Assembly: GCF_002933815.1 (NCBI RefSeq) | Contig: NZ_BEYR01000001.1 | Location: forward strand, 1,344,691-1,408,690 | DNA length: 64,000 bases | Reading direction: 5' to 3' | Source of the DNA: Sphingobacterium sp. HMA12 | Lineage (GTDB): Bacteria > Bacteroidota > Bacteroidia > Sphingobacteriales > Sphingobacteriaceae | Part shown: piece by piece, positions 44,264 through 52,643 of the stretch | How the letters are laid out: each line of letters begins with the position of its first letter | Position numbering within the stretch: the stretch's first letter is position 1 | Position numbers and translations under genes: made by a program | The notes under the pieces: generated by a model | What the model saw: only the letters and a program-made list of their open reading frames with translations | Database searches by the model: none | Told to the model about the DNA's origin: nothing

Positions 44264-45877
44264 TTAGCTACAAGGTATTTTCTTCTTACCTGCACCTACA
44301 CCTTTAATAATTGTACGTCCGTCCACAAGTTGAGTCACTTTAACTGTATTGTCTTGTGTGCTGCCCCAAGGGAAAGTATTGAAGGAATTACCATTGACCA
44401 ATACAAGCTCATACAGCGGACCGCCATTTGTTTTACTACCAAACATGGTCACTTTGCCAGTTCTGCTGATCACAAGTTTGATTAATGGATTAGCAGCTGT
44501 TCCCTGCATATTATAGACTTGGTCAATTCTTTTACCTGTTTCCACATTTGTACCTGCATATTTACTTCCGTCGAGGAATTGGATATTTTGTGCTGAGGAT
44601 GCGCCAACTTCAAATTGGATTTCATTTTTTGCCAGTTTCACACCATTAATTTCCATATTGAAGGCATTGTCCAATTCAGTGATGTCAAATACAAACCCGT
44701 AGTCGGCGGCAGGTGCCGTAAAGCTTTTTGATATTGTGGTACCGCTTGGATGAAATACACCGTCAATCCGAATTCCTGTTTTACCATTTACGGTTACTGC
44801 TGGATAGCTCCAGTTTAATCCGTTGCTGGTCACATCTTGTGTACAGGTTTTGAAATTAAGTTTCAGATCGTATTTCTGTCCCGGATTGATCTTTACATTC
44901 GGAATTGTCACGTTCGATTTGGTTTCACCATCAATAGTCAACGTGCCCAATTTAAGTGTTCCCGCGCTTGTTGCTGGATGGATCAATAGGGAAGGAGTGC
45001 TCACGACAGTCCGTAGGCCTATTCCCAAAGCAGGAAATTGTGCCGATACGCCAGCGTCGTTTAATCCATTATACGTAAGTGCCTCATCCGAAAGCTTAAG
45101 GTTAGCAGATGAATGACTAGGTTTAAATACCGCATTTTCAAGTTTGGTAATTGCACCAGTCATATTGGCATCCATTGACAATGTTGTTGTGATCTGGCTA
45201 AAACGGTGTTTTAAAACAACATTCAAGTTGTTCACACCACTGTTTAATTTGAGCTTGCTCGCAAAATACATTAAATCGCCACTAATATTGTTAAGACTTG
45301 CGGATGACAATGTGCTCTGACTATTAATGGTTGGCACTGCGCTCGTGCTATTGGTTGAATAGGCAATAAAGGTATATGTTTTCCCGGCATCAAGAACAAT
45401 ACCGTCGGTAGCGGATTCACCACCGTAGCTATACGTTTTTTCAGTCACATAATTCCCTTGGTCGTCATAAACAACAACTTTGTATTTCACACCGTTATCC
45501 AAAGGCTTTTCAGTTACCTGAGGCGTTGTGGCTTTGACAGCCGATGAAGCAACCAATCCCTTTTTGACTGCCGCAGCGGAACTGTTTGTCAATACCACAT
45601 CAATGGAGGTGCCGTTGCCAAAAGGAACACTCATTTCCTGTACATCAGCAGCATAGCTTGCAGCAGAGGCTTTTGTTGAGCCCTGTTTTTGTCCCACAGC
45701 GCTACTGTCGTCTTCACCATAGGCTGCTACACCCTGTAAATTGATTTTGACCATCGTTTCTCCGGCCAGACTTGTGTTTTCACCACTCTTTTTACAAGAG
45801 TAAATGCTTGATGCAATCAGCATAATGCATCCCAACATTATGACGTTTTTAAGATTGCGGTAACGATTCTTTTTCAT
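44264..45877 (-). CDS. Fimbrillin-like (Mfa-like) surface lipoprotein
   Basis: About 537 residues. I start at MKKNRYRNLKN (45877); an in-frame ATG at 45889 adds four residues. The signal peptide ends in a lipobox-like SIYSC (Cys about 28). The mature protein is beta-rich and Ser/Thr/Ala-rich with the fimbrillin-family features: a Ca-like TYTFIAYSTNST strand, VVLKHRFSQITTTLSMDANM after a conserved LNVVLKHRF, and INPGQKYDLKLNFKTC. It should be exported as a lipoprotein and assembled at or near the cell surface. No separate anchor or usher genes are nearby, so fimbria formation is uncertain. A 55-residue companion gene follows. Confidence 0.82.
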   Translation of the reverse strand: MKKNRYRNLKNVIMLGCIMLIASSIYSCKKSGENTSLAGETMVKINLQGVAAYGEDDSSAVGQKQGSTKASAASYAADVQEMSVPFGNGTSIDVVLTNSSAAAVKKGLVASSAVKATTPQVTEKPLDNGVKYKVVVYDDQGNYVTEKTYSYGGESATDGIVLDAGKTYTFIAYSTNSTSAVPTINSQSTLSSASLNNISGDLMYFASKLKLNSGVNNLNVVLKHRFSQITTTLSMDANMTGAITKLENAVFKPSHSSANLKLSDEALTYNGLNDAGVSAQFPALGIGLRTVVSTPSLLIHPATSAGTLKLGTLTIDGETKSNVTIPNVKINPGQKYDLKLNFKTCTQDVTSNGLNWSYPAVTVNGKTGIRIDGVFHPSGTTISKSFTAPAADYGFVFDITELDNAFNMEINGVKLAKNEIQFEVGASSAQNIQFLDGSKYAGTNVETGKRIDQVYNMQGTAANPLIKLVISRTGKVTMFGSKTNGGPLYELVLVNGNSFNTFPWGSTQDNTVKVTQLVDGRTIIKGVGAGKKKIPCS

Positions 45878-46460
45878 GTAAGTAGACATTTTGATTTTAC
45901 TTGGTTTCTCAGTGATTTTGATTGATTTATTTTATGTTATTACTAATTTTTATTTACAGAGTTAACATTTATTCGTTTTGTCATTATGTTTTGTTGATCA
46001 GTGTTAAAATTTATTTGTGCAATTATATATATAGCATTTTGTTTAATCATCATGATTTTCGACAAGTAGTTTTTCTTGTAGTGAAAATTCTACAAATATG
46101 CAACAGTGTTTAAACACTGTTTTTAAGCATCTTAACGCCTTTTACCTCTAGTTTTATTAATAGTTTTATTGGGCTATTATTTTCGTATAAATTAAACATA
46201 TGGCTGTAATAGACAGATTCAGCTTTTTTAAGGAATAGAGAGGTTCAGCCCAGCAAGGCATATCATTTTCAAACGGCATCTATTTAACAGGAGGCCGACG
46301 CTTTAATATTAGGATGGAGCAGGATTTGTCGGAGGCGGTACGATTATTTTTTTTCGGAATAAGCTCTTTCTGGCAAGACCATTGCTATGGTCTAATAGGT
46401 TTATAGGCCGCAACGAAATGTGCCATAATTATAAAAGAATAAATTTTTAAAATATTTTTC
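45878..46460. other. Divergent intergenic region with a perfect palindrome
   Basis: About 580 very AT-rich bases between the fimbrillin-like gene and the metal-efflux operon. No supported gene on either strand. The one clear structure is the 20-base palindrome at 46102-46121. Confidence 0.5.
46102..46121. promoter_or_regulatory. 20-bp perfect palindrome, candidate operator
   Basis: AACAGTGTTTAAACACTGTT is its own reverse complement. It lies about 225 bases upstream of the fimbrillin-like gene and 355 bases upstream of the DUF6660 gene, followed by a T-run on the plus strand, so a terminator of an unseen transcript is the alternative. Confidence 0.4.
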
Positions 46461-46468
46461 TAAATTTG
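46461..46468 (+). promoter_or_regulatory. -7 promoter element of the metal-efflux operon
   Basis: TAAATTTG fits TAnnTTTG, 8 bases before the ATG at 46477, giving a very short leader. No TTG partner found. Confidence 0.4.
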
Positions 46469-46476
46469 TATAACAA

Positions 46477-46806
46477 ATGAGGTTAACTGTTATCATACTG
46501 ATCACCTATATTTTGGGGCTTTCCTTTGTCCCATGCAGTGATGCGGACTTTCGCACCGAGGGGACAGCTATGGGAACACAATTGAACGAACCGCATAACC
46601 ATAGCGAAGATACCACGGATGCTTGTTCAATTTTTTGCTATTGCAACTGCTGTAGCGGAAATATTACGGTATTTGAGTATCAGTTACCAAAAATCGCAGG
46701 TATTCCGATTTCAATTTATTTTGACAATCGCATGCCGCTTCTTGACATACCCATTCTATCGAACTACTTCGGAACTATCTGGCAGCCGCCTAAGGTAGAT
46801 GCTTAA
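46477..46806 (+). CDS. DUF6660-like protein leading the metal-efflux operon
   Basis: A 109-residue protein with an N-terminal signal/anchor (MRLTVIILITYILGLSFVPC) and a His- and Cys-rich middle (LNEPHNHSEDTTDACSIFCY, then CNCCSGNITVFEY). Proteins of this type regularly sit in front of CzcA/CusA-like pump genes in Bacteroidota. The Cys/His cluster could bind a heavy metal ion in the periplasm, which is inference. The C-terminus ends with GTIWQPPKVDA. The large RND gene follows after 145 bases. Confidence 0.8.
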   Translation: MRLTVIILITYILGLSFVPCSDADFRTEGTAMGTQLNEPHNHSEDTTDACSIFCYCNCCSGNITVFEYQLPKIAGIPISIYFDNRMPLLDIPILSNYFGTIWQPPKVDA

Positions 46807-46951
46807 TTTTAATTTTTAATTGCCTTAGGCAAACATTATTGGAAAATTTTTCTTTTCTAATCAGTGCTGCCCGTAGGAATTAATTGTAGTATACTGCTAC
46901 ATGGAAATAGGATATTCTATATCTATTATTTAAGCATTAAACAAGTATATT

Positions 46952-49900
46952 GTGTTAGATAGTATAATTAAATTTAGCATCAAGAATAAGATCATTGTCG
47001 CATTAATGACCTTGTTACTTATTATATGGGGCGGCTGGAGTGCAACAAAGCTGCCCATTGACGCCGTTCCCGACATCACCAATAATCAAGTACAAATTTT
47101 CACTTCCTGTCCTACCTTGGCAGGTCAGGAAGTCGAACAACTGGTTACCTTCCCGATTGAACAAAGTATCGCTACGGTACCAAAGATCGAGGAAATCAGA
47201 AGTATATCACGTTTTGGACTTTCTGTAATTACTGTCGTTTTCGAGGAAGACGTAGACATCTACTTTGCGCGGCAACTGATCAGCGAACGTCTAAAAGAAG
47301 CCGTAGACCAAATTCCCCAAGGTATTGGCAGGCCAGAGCTGGCCCCCGTTAGTACGGGCTTAGGTGAGGTGTACCAATATATTATTCACCCCAAGAAGGG
47401 CAGTGAAGGCAAGTATAATGCAAAGGATCTGCGGACAATGCAGGACTGGATCGTGGCTCGTCAGCTCTATGGTACCCCGGGTATCGCTGAGGTCAATAGT
47501 TTTGGAGGTGAATTGAAACAATATGAAGTAGCTGTTGACCCTAACCGTCTTAAAGCGATGAATATCACCATACCGGAGATTTTCACCGCGCTGGAGAAAA
47601 ATAATCAAAATACCGGTGGTGCTTATATCGACAAAAAACCCAACGCCTATTTCATTCGCGGCATCGGACTGGCAACATCCCTGGAAGATGTAAAAAATAT
47701 CGCAGTTAAAAAATCGGGCGCTGTTCCAATTTATGTTAAAGATGTGGCGGATGTACGTTTTGGACATGCTGTCAGATACGGCGCCCTAACCTATAACGGC
47801 GAAGTGGATGCAGTAGGGGGTGTAGTGATGATGCTAAAGGGTGAAAATAGCAATGAAGTCGTCAAACGTGTAAAGGAGAAACTACCTACTATCCAAAAAT
47901 CCCTACCAAATGATGTGGTCATTGAGCCGTATCTGGATCGTACAGATCTGGTCAATCGGGCAATAGGCACCGTCGAAAAGAACCTCATAGAGGGCGCATT
48001 AATCGTCATCTTTGTATTGGTTTTATTTTTAGGTAATCTCCGTGCAGGGCTCATCGTCGCCTCGGCCATTCCTTTATCGCTGCTCTTTGCATTAGGACTG
48101 ATGAATGTGTTTGGCGTAAGCGCCAATTTAATGAGCTTGGGTGCCATAGACTTTGGACTTATTGTCGATGGTGCTGTCATTATTGTTGAAGCGACGCTCC
48201 ATCACCTGGGACTACGCAAGTCTACCGAAAAGCTTACACAGTCCGAAATGGACCACGAGGTGTTTGAATCAGCCTCAAAAATACGGACCAGTGCCGCTTT
48301 TGGCGAAATTATCATCCTGATCGTTTATATCCCAATATTGACATTAGTGGGTGTGGAGGGAAAGATGTTCCGTCCAATGGCACAGACAGTAGGTTTCGCG
48401 ATATTTGGAGCACTGATTCTTTCGCTGACCTACATTCCAATGATGTGTGCCCTGTTTCTACCTAAAAAGCATCATGATAAGAAGACTTTCAGTGATCGCT
48501 TGATCGAAAAACTCCAACGTATTTATGCACCGTTGTTGCAGAAGGCAATCCGCTTTAAATATATCATTGTCAGTTTGACGATAGCCTTCTTTGCGTTATC
48601 GGTTTTCTTCTTTAAAAACATGGGCGGAGAGTTTATCCCACAACTACAGGAAGGGGATTATGCATTTCACTGTATATTGCCCCAAGGGAGTTCGCTTTCA
48701 CAAAGTATAGAAACGTCGATGCAAGCCTCCCGGATCATTAAGGAGTTTGAAGAGGTAAAAATGGTTGTGGGCAAAACGGGAGCGGCAGAGGTGCCGACAG
48801 ACCCAATGCCTCCAGAAGCCACAGATCTGATGGTGGTCCTCAAACCACAGAAAGAATGGAAATCCGGGCGGAGCTATAGCGAACTTGGAGCAGCTATCCT
48901 TGAGAAACTGGAGGTAATACCGGGGGTTTTCTTTGAAAAGAACCAGCCTATACAGATGCGTTTCAATGAACTGATGACCGGAATCCGCCAGGATGTGGCC
49001 GTGAAAATCTTCGGCGAAAACATTGACTCACTGGCTTCTTACGCCAATATTGTCGCCGCACAGATTCAATCTGTTAAAGGAGCTACTTCTCCTCAGGTGG
49101 AGCGGGTATCAGGCCTTCCACAGATCAATATTGTCTACGACCGTACACGTATTGCCAATTATGGACTGACGATTCAGGACGTAAATGATGTGGTAAGTAC
49201 AGCTTTTGCCGGTAAAAGTACAGGACAGATCTATGAAAACGAACGTCGTTTTGATCTTGTCGTCCGTCTGGATACAACACATCGCAATAGTATAGATGAT
49301 GTACGCAATCTGATGATTCCAACAGATACCGGTATCCAGATCCCACTCACACAGGTAGCAGCAATTGACTACAAGCTTGGTCCAGCACAGATCAGCAGAG
49401 AGGCCGGTAAACGACGGATCGTCATCGGCTTTAACGTCGCCGGAAGAGATGTTGAAAGTGTGGTCAAAGATATCCAGCAACAGCTATCAACGAAGGTGAA
49501 ACTACCGGCAGGCTATTACTTCACCTATGGAGGTCAGTTTGAGAACTTACAGAAAGCGAGTGCACGCCTAATGATTGCAGTACCGGTTTCGTTATTACTG
49601 ATTTTTATGTTGCTATATTTCACATTTCATTCGTTTAAGCAAGCAACCCTGATCTTTACCGCCATTCCGATGAGTGCAATTGGCGGCGTCTTTGCGCTGA
49701 TGCTGCGTGGCATGCCTTTCAGTATCAGTGCCGGAATTGGTTTTATCGCTCTTTTTGGCGTTGCCGTACTGAATGGCATTGTTCTGATTGGTACCTTCAA
49801 TCAATTGAAGAAAGATGGCATGAATGACATTTTTCAGCGCGTCAAAGAAGGGACACTCACCCGGCTACGTCCTGTACTGATGACGGCCACCGTAGCATCA

Positions 49901-51283
49901 TTAGGCTTTCTACCGATGGCAATCAGCACAAGTGCCGGTGCGGAGGTGCAAAAACCATTGGCTACAGTCGTTATCGGCGGATTGGTGACAGCAACTTTCT
50001 TAACCTTATTTGTACTGCCGCTATTGTATATCATTTTTAATTCAAAGAGAAATATGAAAAAAGGGAATGCGGGCAAAGCCATTGCAACAGTATTGGTTTT
50101 CCTATTTTCTGCATCTGGATTTAAGACTTTTTCACAGGAACGGATCGGGATCGATCAGGCGATCGGTACTGCACTAAAAAACAACCGCCAATTTCAGGTC
50201 AATGAAGCTGAAATAACTGGAGCGACCTATACGGTCAAAACTGCCAATGAAATCCCAAAAACAGGCGTCTTTGTGGAAAACGAAGATTATCGGCCCAGCG
50301 ATAAAACAGGGATCATGAAAATCGGGATCACGCAAAGTATCGCATGGCCCGGACTCTATTCTGCCCGCAAGGAATATTTTAAACAACAGCTAAAATATGC
50401 TAGCCTGAACACAGATGTGCTCAATGCGAATATCAAGAAAGATGTACGTACAGCATATTACCAGCTTTGGTACCTCCAGGACAGACAAAAGCTCTATGTG
50501 AACTTGGATAGCATTTATTCAGCGATGTTCAAGGCGACCGAGCTTCGCTTTAAAACCGGCGATGTTGCTGCCTTGGATAAAATAGCTGCAGAAGCGAAAT
50601 TAAAAGAATTGCAGGCGCAGCTAGTGCAGAACAAAAAGGATATGCTGGTTCAACAACAACAATTGATGATGCTCCTGAATCGCAACGACTGGTTATTGCC
50701 TGTGGAGCAACCATTGGAGAAGATCAAAATGGAAGCGGACCTACAAAATTCGGAAACCGCCCCGTCGCATCCTGTTTTAGCGCTGCAACAACAGAATGTC
50801 AATATTGCATCCTCCAATATTGCGGTTCAGAAAAATACAAATAAACCAGAATTTTCAGGCAGATTCTTCTCACAACGTCTTTGGGGGGCAAAAGATCCTT
50901 TTACCGGCTTCTCCGTATCGGCGTCATTCCCTGTATTTGGGCTTGGTGCTTACAAGAGTAAGATAAAAGCCGCAAATGCTGAAATGGAGGCACAGCAAAG
51001 ACAATTGGAATACGATACACAAGTGTTTCAGACCAATAAGGTAAACTCCCTGGCCGGCATCGAGAAAAACAGTGCATTATTACAATTTTATGAATCTTCT
51101 GGTCTTCAGCAAGCAGACGCCATCATTAAGGCGGCAAGCCTGGGTTATAGAACCGGTGAAATAAGCTTCGCGGAGATGAGCCAATTCTTAAGTCAGGCTA
51201 TTGGTATCAGACAAAACTATTTAGATGTGCTCAATCAATACAATCAATCGGCAATCCAATACAATTACTTTAATAATAAATAA
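46952..51283 (+). CDS. CusA/CzcA heavy-metal RND pump fused to its TolC-like outer-membrane channel
   Basis: A 1443-residue fusion starting with GTG. Residues 1 to about 1030 are a heavy-metal RND transporter: KLPIDAVPDITNNQVQIFTS, the proton-relay segment GAIDFGLIVDGAVIIVEATL, ILTLVGVEGKMFRPMAQTVG and AVLNGIVLIGTFNQLKKDGM in the second half. At about residue 1035 a signal-peptide-like stretch begins (MKKGNAGKAIATVLVFLFSA, then FKTFSQ), followed by an outer-membrane efflux domain with helical repeats (YYQLWYLQDRQKLYVNLDSI, RFKTGDVAALDKIAAEAKLK). It pumps Cu, Zn, Co or Cd from cell or periplasm to outside with the adaptor encoded next. Such fusions are known in Bacteroidota. Confidence 0.93.
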   Translation: MLDSIIKFSIKNKIIVALMTLLLIIWGGWSATKLPIDAVPDITNNQVQIFTSCPTLAGQEVEQLVTFPIEQSIATVPKIEEIRSISRFGLSVITVVFEEDVDIYFARQLISERLKEAVDQIPQGIGRPELAPVSTGLGEVYQYIIHPKKGSEGKYNAKDLRTMQDWIVARQLYGTPGIAEVNSFGGELKQYEVAVDPNRLKAMNITIPEIFTALEKNNQNTGGAYIDKKPNAYFIRGIGLATSLEDVKNIAVKKSGAVPIYVKDVADVRFGHAVRYGALTYNGEVDAVGGVVMMLKGENSNEVVKRVKEKLPTIQKSLPNDVVIEPYLDRTDLVNRAIGTVEKNLIEGALIVIFVLVLFLGNLRAGLIVASAIPLSLLFALGLMNVFGVSANLMSLGAIDFGLIVDGAVIIVEATLHHLGLRKSTEKLTQSEMDHEVFESASKIRTSAAFGEIIILIVYIPILTLVGVEGKMFRPMAQTVGFAIFGALILSLTYIPMMCALFLPKKHHDKKTFSDRLIEKLQRIYAPLLQKAIRFKYIIVSLTIAFFALSVFFFKNMGGEFIPQLQEGDYAFHCILPQGSSLSQSIETSMQASRIIKEFEEVKMVVGKTGAAEVPTDPMPPEATDLMVVLKPQKEWKSGRSYSELGAAILEKLEVIPGVFFEKNQPIQMRFNELMTGIRQDVAVKIFGENIDSLASYANIVAAQIQSVKGATSPQVERVSGLPQINIVYDRTRIANYGLTIQDVNDVVSTAFAGKSTGQIYENERRFDLVVRLDTTHRNSIDDVRNLMIPTDTGIQIPLTQVAAIDYKLGPAQISREAGKRRIVIGFNVAGRDVESVVKDIQQQLSTKVKLPAGYYFTYGGQFENLQKASARLMIAVPVSLLLIFMLLYFTFHSFKQATLIFTAIPMSAIGGVFALMLRGMPFSISAGIGFIALFGVAVLNGIVLIGTFNQLKKDGMNDIFQRVKEGTLTRLRPVLMTATVASLGFLPMAISTSAGAEVQKPLATVVIGGLVTATFLTLFVLPLLYIIFNSKRNMKKGNAGKAIATVLVFLFSASGFKTFSQERIGIDQAIGTALKNNRQFQVNEAEITGATYTVKTANEIPKTGVFVENEDYRPSDKTGIMKIGITQSIAWPGLYSARKEYFKQQLKYASLNTDVLNANIKKDVRTAYYQLWYLQDRQKLYVNLDSIYSAMFKATELRFKTGDVAALDKIAAEAKLKELQAQLVQNKKDMLVQQQQLMMLLNRNDWLLPVEQPLEKIKMEADLQNSETAPSHPVLALQQQNVNIASSNIAVQKNTNKPEFSGRFFSQRLWGAKDPFTGFSVSASFPVFGLGAYKSKIKAANAEMEAQQRQLEYDTQVFQTNKVNSLAGIEKNSALLQFYESSGLQQADAIIKAASLGYRTGEISFAEMSQFLSQAIGIRQNYLDVLNQYNQSAIQYNYFNNK

Positions 51284-51290
51284 GTCAACA

Positions 51291-52604
51291 ATGAAAGTTA
51301 TCATAAAAATATTCTTTGTACTAGCGATTTCATCAGTTTTATATAGCTGCGGATCAGGTTCAAAAGGCGCTGGCGAGGTCCAGGGAAAGGAGGAAGGAAA
51401 AGGAGCTGCCGGAGAAAATCATGAGGAGGGGCCAGTGACGGTCGCTGCGCTAAGTGAGCAACAAATCAAAGCTGTAGGCATTGTCTTCGGAAGCATTGAG
51501 GAAAAAGAATTAACAGCAACCATCAAAGCCAATGGTGTACTTAGTGTGCCCAATAATAATAAAGCCAATGCAACAACCTTATACGGTGGGGTCATCAAAA
51601 CCTTAAATGTGCAGTTGGGCGACAATGTACGCAAAGGCCAGGTGATAGCAACCATCACAAATCCGCAATTTATTCAGCTTCAAGAGGAGTATGTTGCTTT
51701 GGCAAGCAAAATCACACTCGCGGAACAAGAAATGGCGAGACAGCAGGAACTCAACGAAGGCAACGCCGGGGCGAGAAAAAACTTACAATCGGCAACAGCA
51801 GAGTTTAATAGTCTTCGCGCCAGAAAAGCATCCCTGCAACAGCAGATTCAGTTAATGGGTATCAATCCGAACACGGTCAATCTTTCCAACCTGCGCTCAT
51901 CACTTGTGGTTACAAGCCCAATTAATGGTACTGTAAGCAATGTTTTCGCAAAAATAGGCAGTTATGTAGATGTCTCATCTCCGGTTATTGAGATTGTGGA
52001 CAACAGCCTGTTACATCTCGATCTACAAGTATTTGAAAAGGATCTTCCGATGATCAAAATCGGACAAATCATTAATTTTCAGCTGACAAATAATCCGGAT
52101 AAAACCTATACTGCTAAAGTCTTTACGATCGGATCTTCTTTTGAGAACGACAGCAAAACAATTGCCGTGCATAGTACTGTAATCGGCAGTAAGATTGGTC
52201 TGATAGACGGAATGAACATTACCGGTATGATCGGAATAAATAATGTGACGACTCCGGCTGTTCCAAATGATGCGATCGTAGAGGCTGACGGTAAGTTCTA
52301 TATTTTCGTAGAGACAAGCAAGCAGCCCGAAGAGCATGAAGAAGGGCACGATGATCATGGTCATGCACATGATGAAGGCGAGGCAAAACATGAACATAAA
52401 AATGAACAGGAAGCTGCTAAGCACGCCACAGAACAAGGCAAAAATATAAATTTTGAAAAAATTGAAGTTCAAAAAGGTGTCTCGGCAATGGGCTATACAG
52501 CGATTATGCCTGTACAGGAAATCCCTGCACAGACCAGAATCGTTGTGAAAAGCGCATTTTTTATCAATGCGAAGATGAGCAATACCGGTGGACATGAGCA
52601 TTAA
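51291..52604 (+). CDS. CusB/CzcB-type membrane fusion lipoprotein with His-rich loop
   Basis: A 437-residue periplasmic adaptor. I start at MKVIIKIFFVLAISSVLYSC (51291), which gives a lipoprotein signal ending in LYSC; a frame from 51225 would overlap the pump gene. Barrel-sandwich halves (LYGGVIKTLNVQLGDNVRKG and LVVTSPINGTVSNVFAKIGS) flank a helical hairpin; the beta-barrel domain follows. A His/Asp/Glu-rich loop near residues 340-380 (EEHEEGHDDHGHAHDEGEAK) probably binds metal ions. It begins 7 bases after the RND-OMF gene. Confidence 0.92.
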   Translation: MKVIIKIFFVLAISSVLYSCGSGSKGAGEVQGKEEGKGAAGENHEEGPVTVAALSEQQIKAVGIVFGSIEEKELTATIKANGVLSVPNNNKANATTLYGGVIKTLNVQLGDNVRKGQVIATITNPQFIQLQEEYVALASKITLAEQEMARQQELNEGNAGARKNLQSATAEFNSLRARKASLQQQIQLMGINPNTVNLSNLRSSLVVTSPINGTVSNVFAKIGSYVDVSSPVIEIVDNSLLHLDLQVFEKDLPMIKIGQIINFQLTNNPDKTYTAKVFTIGSSFENDSKTIAVHSTVIGSKIGLIDGMNITGMIGINNVTTPAVPNDAIVEADGKFYIFVETSKQPEEHEEGHDDHGHAHDEGEAKHEHKNEQEAAKHATEQGKNINFEKIEVQKGVSAMGYTAIMPVQEIPAQTRIVVKSAFFINAKMSNTGGHEH

Positions 52605-52643
52605 CTATTCGCGTTTTTTTAACAGGTAAAATCATGGTAAGTT

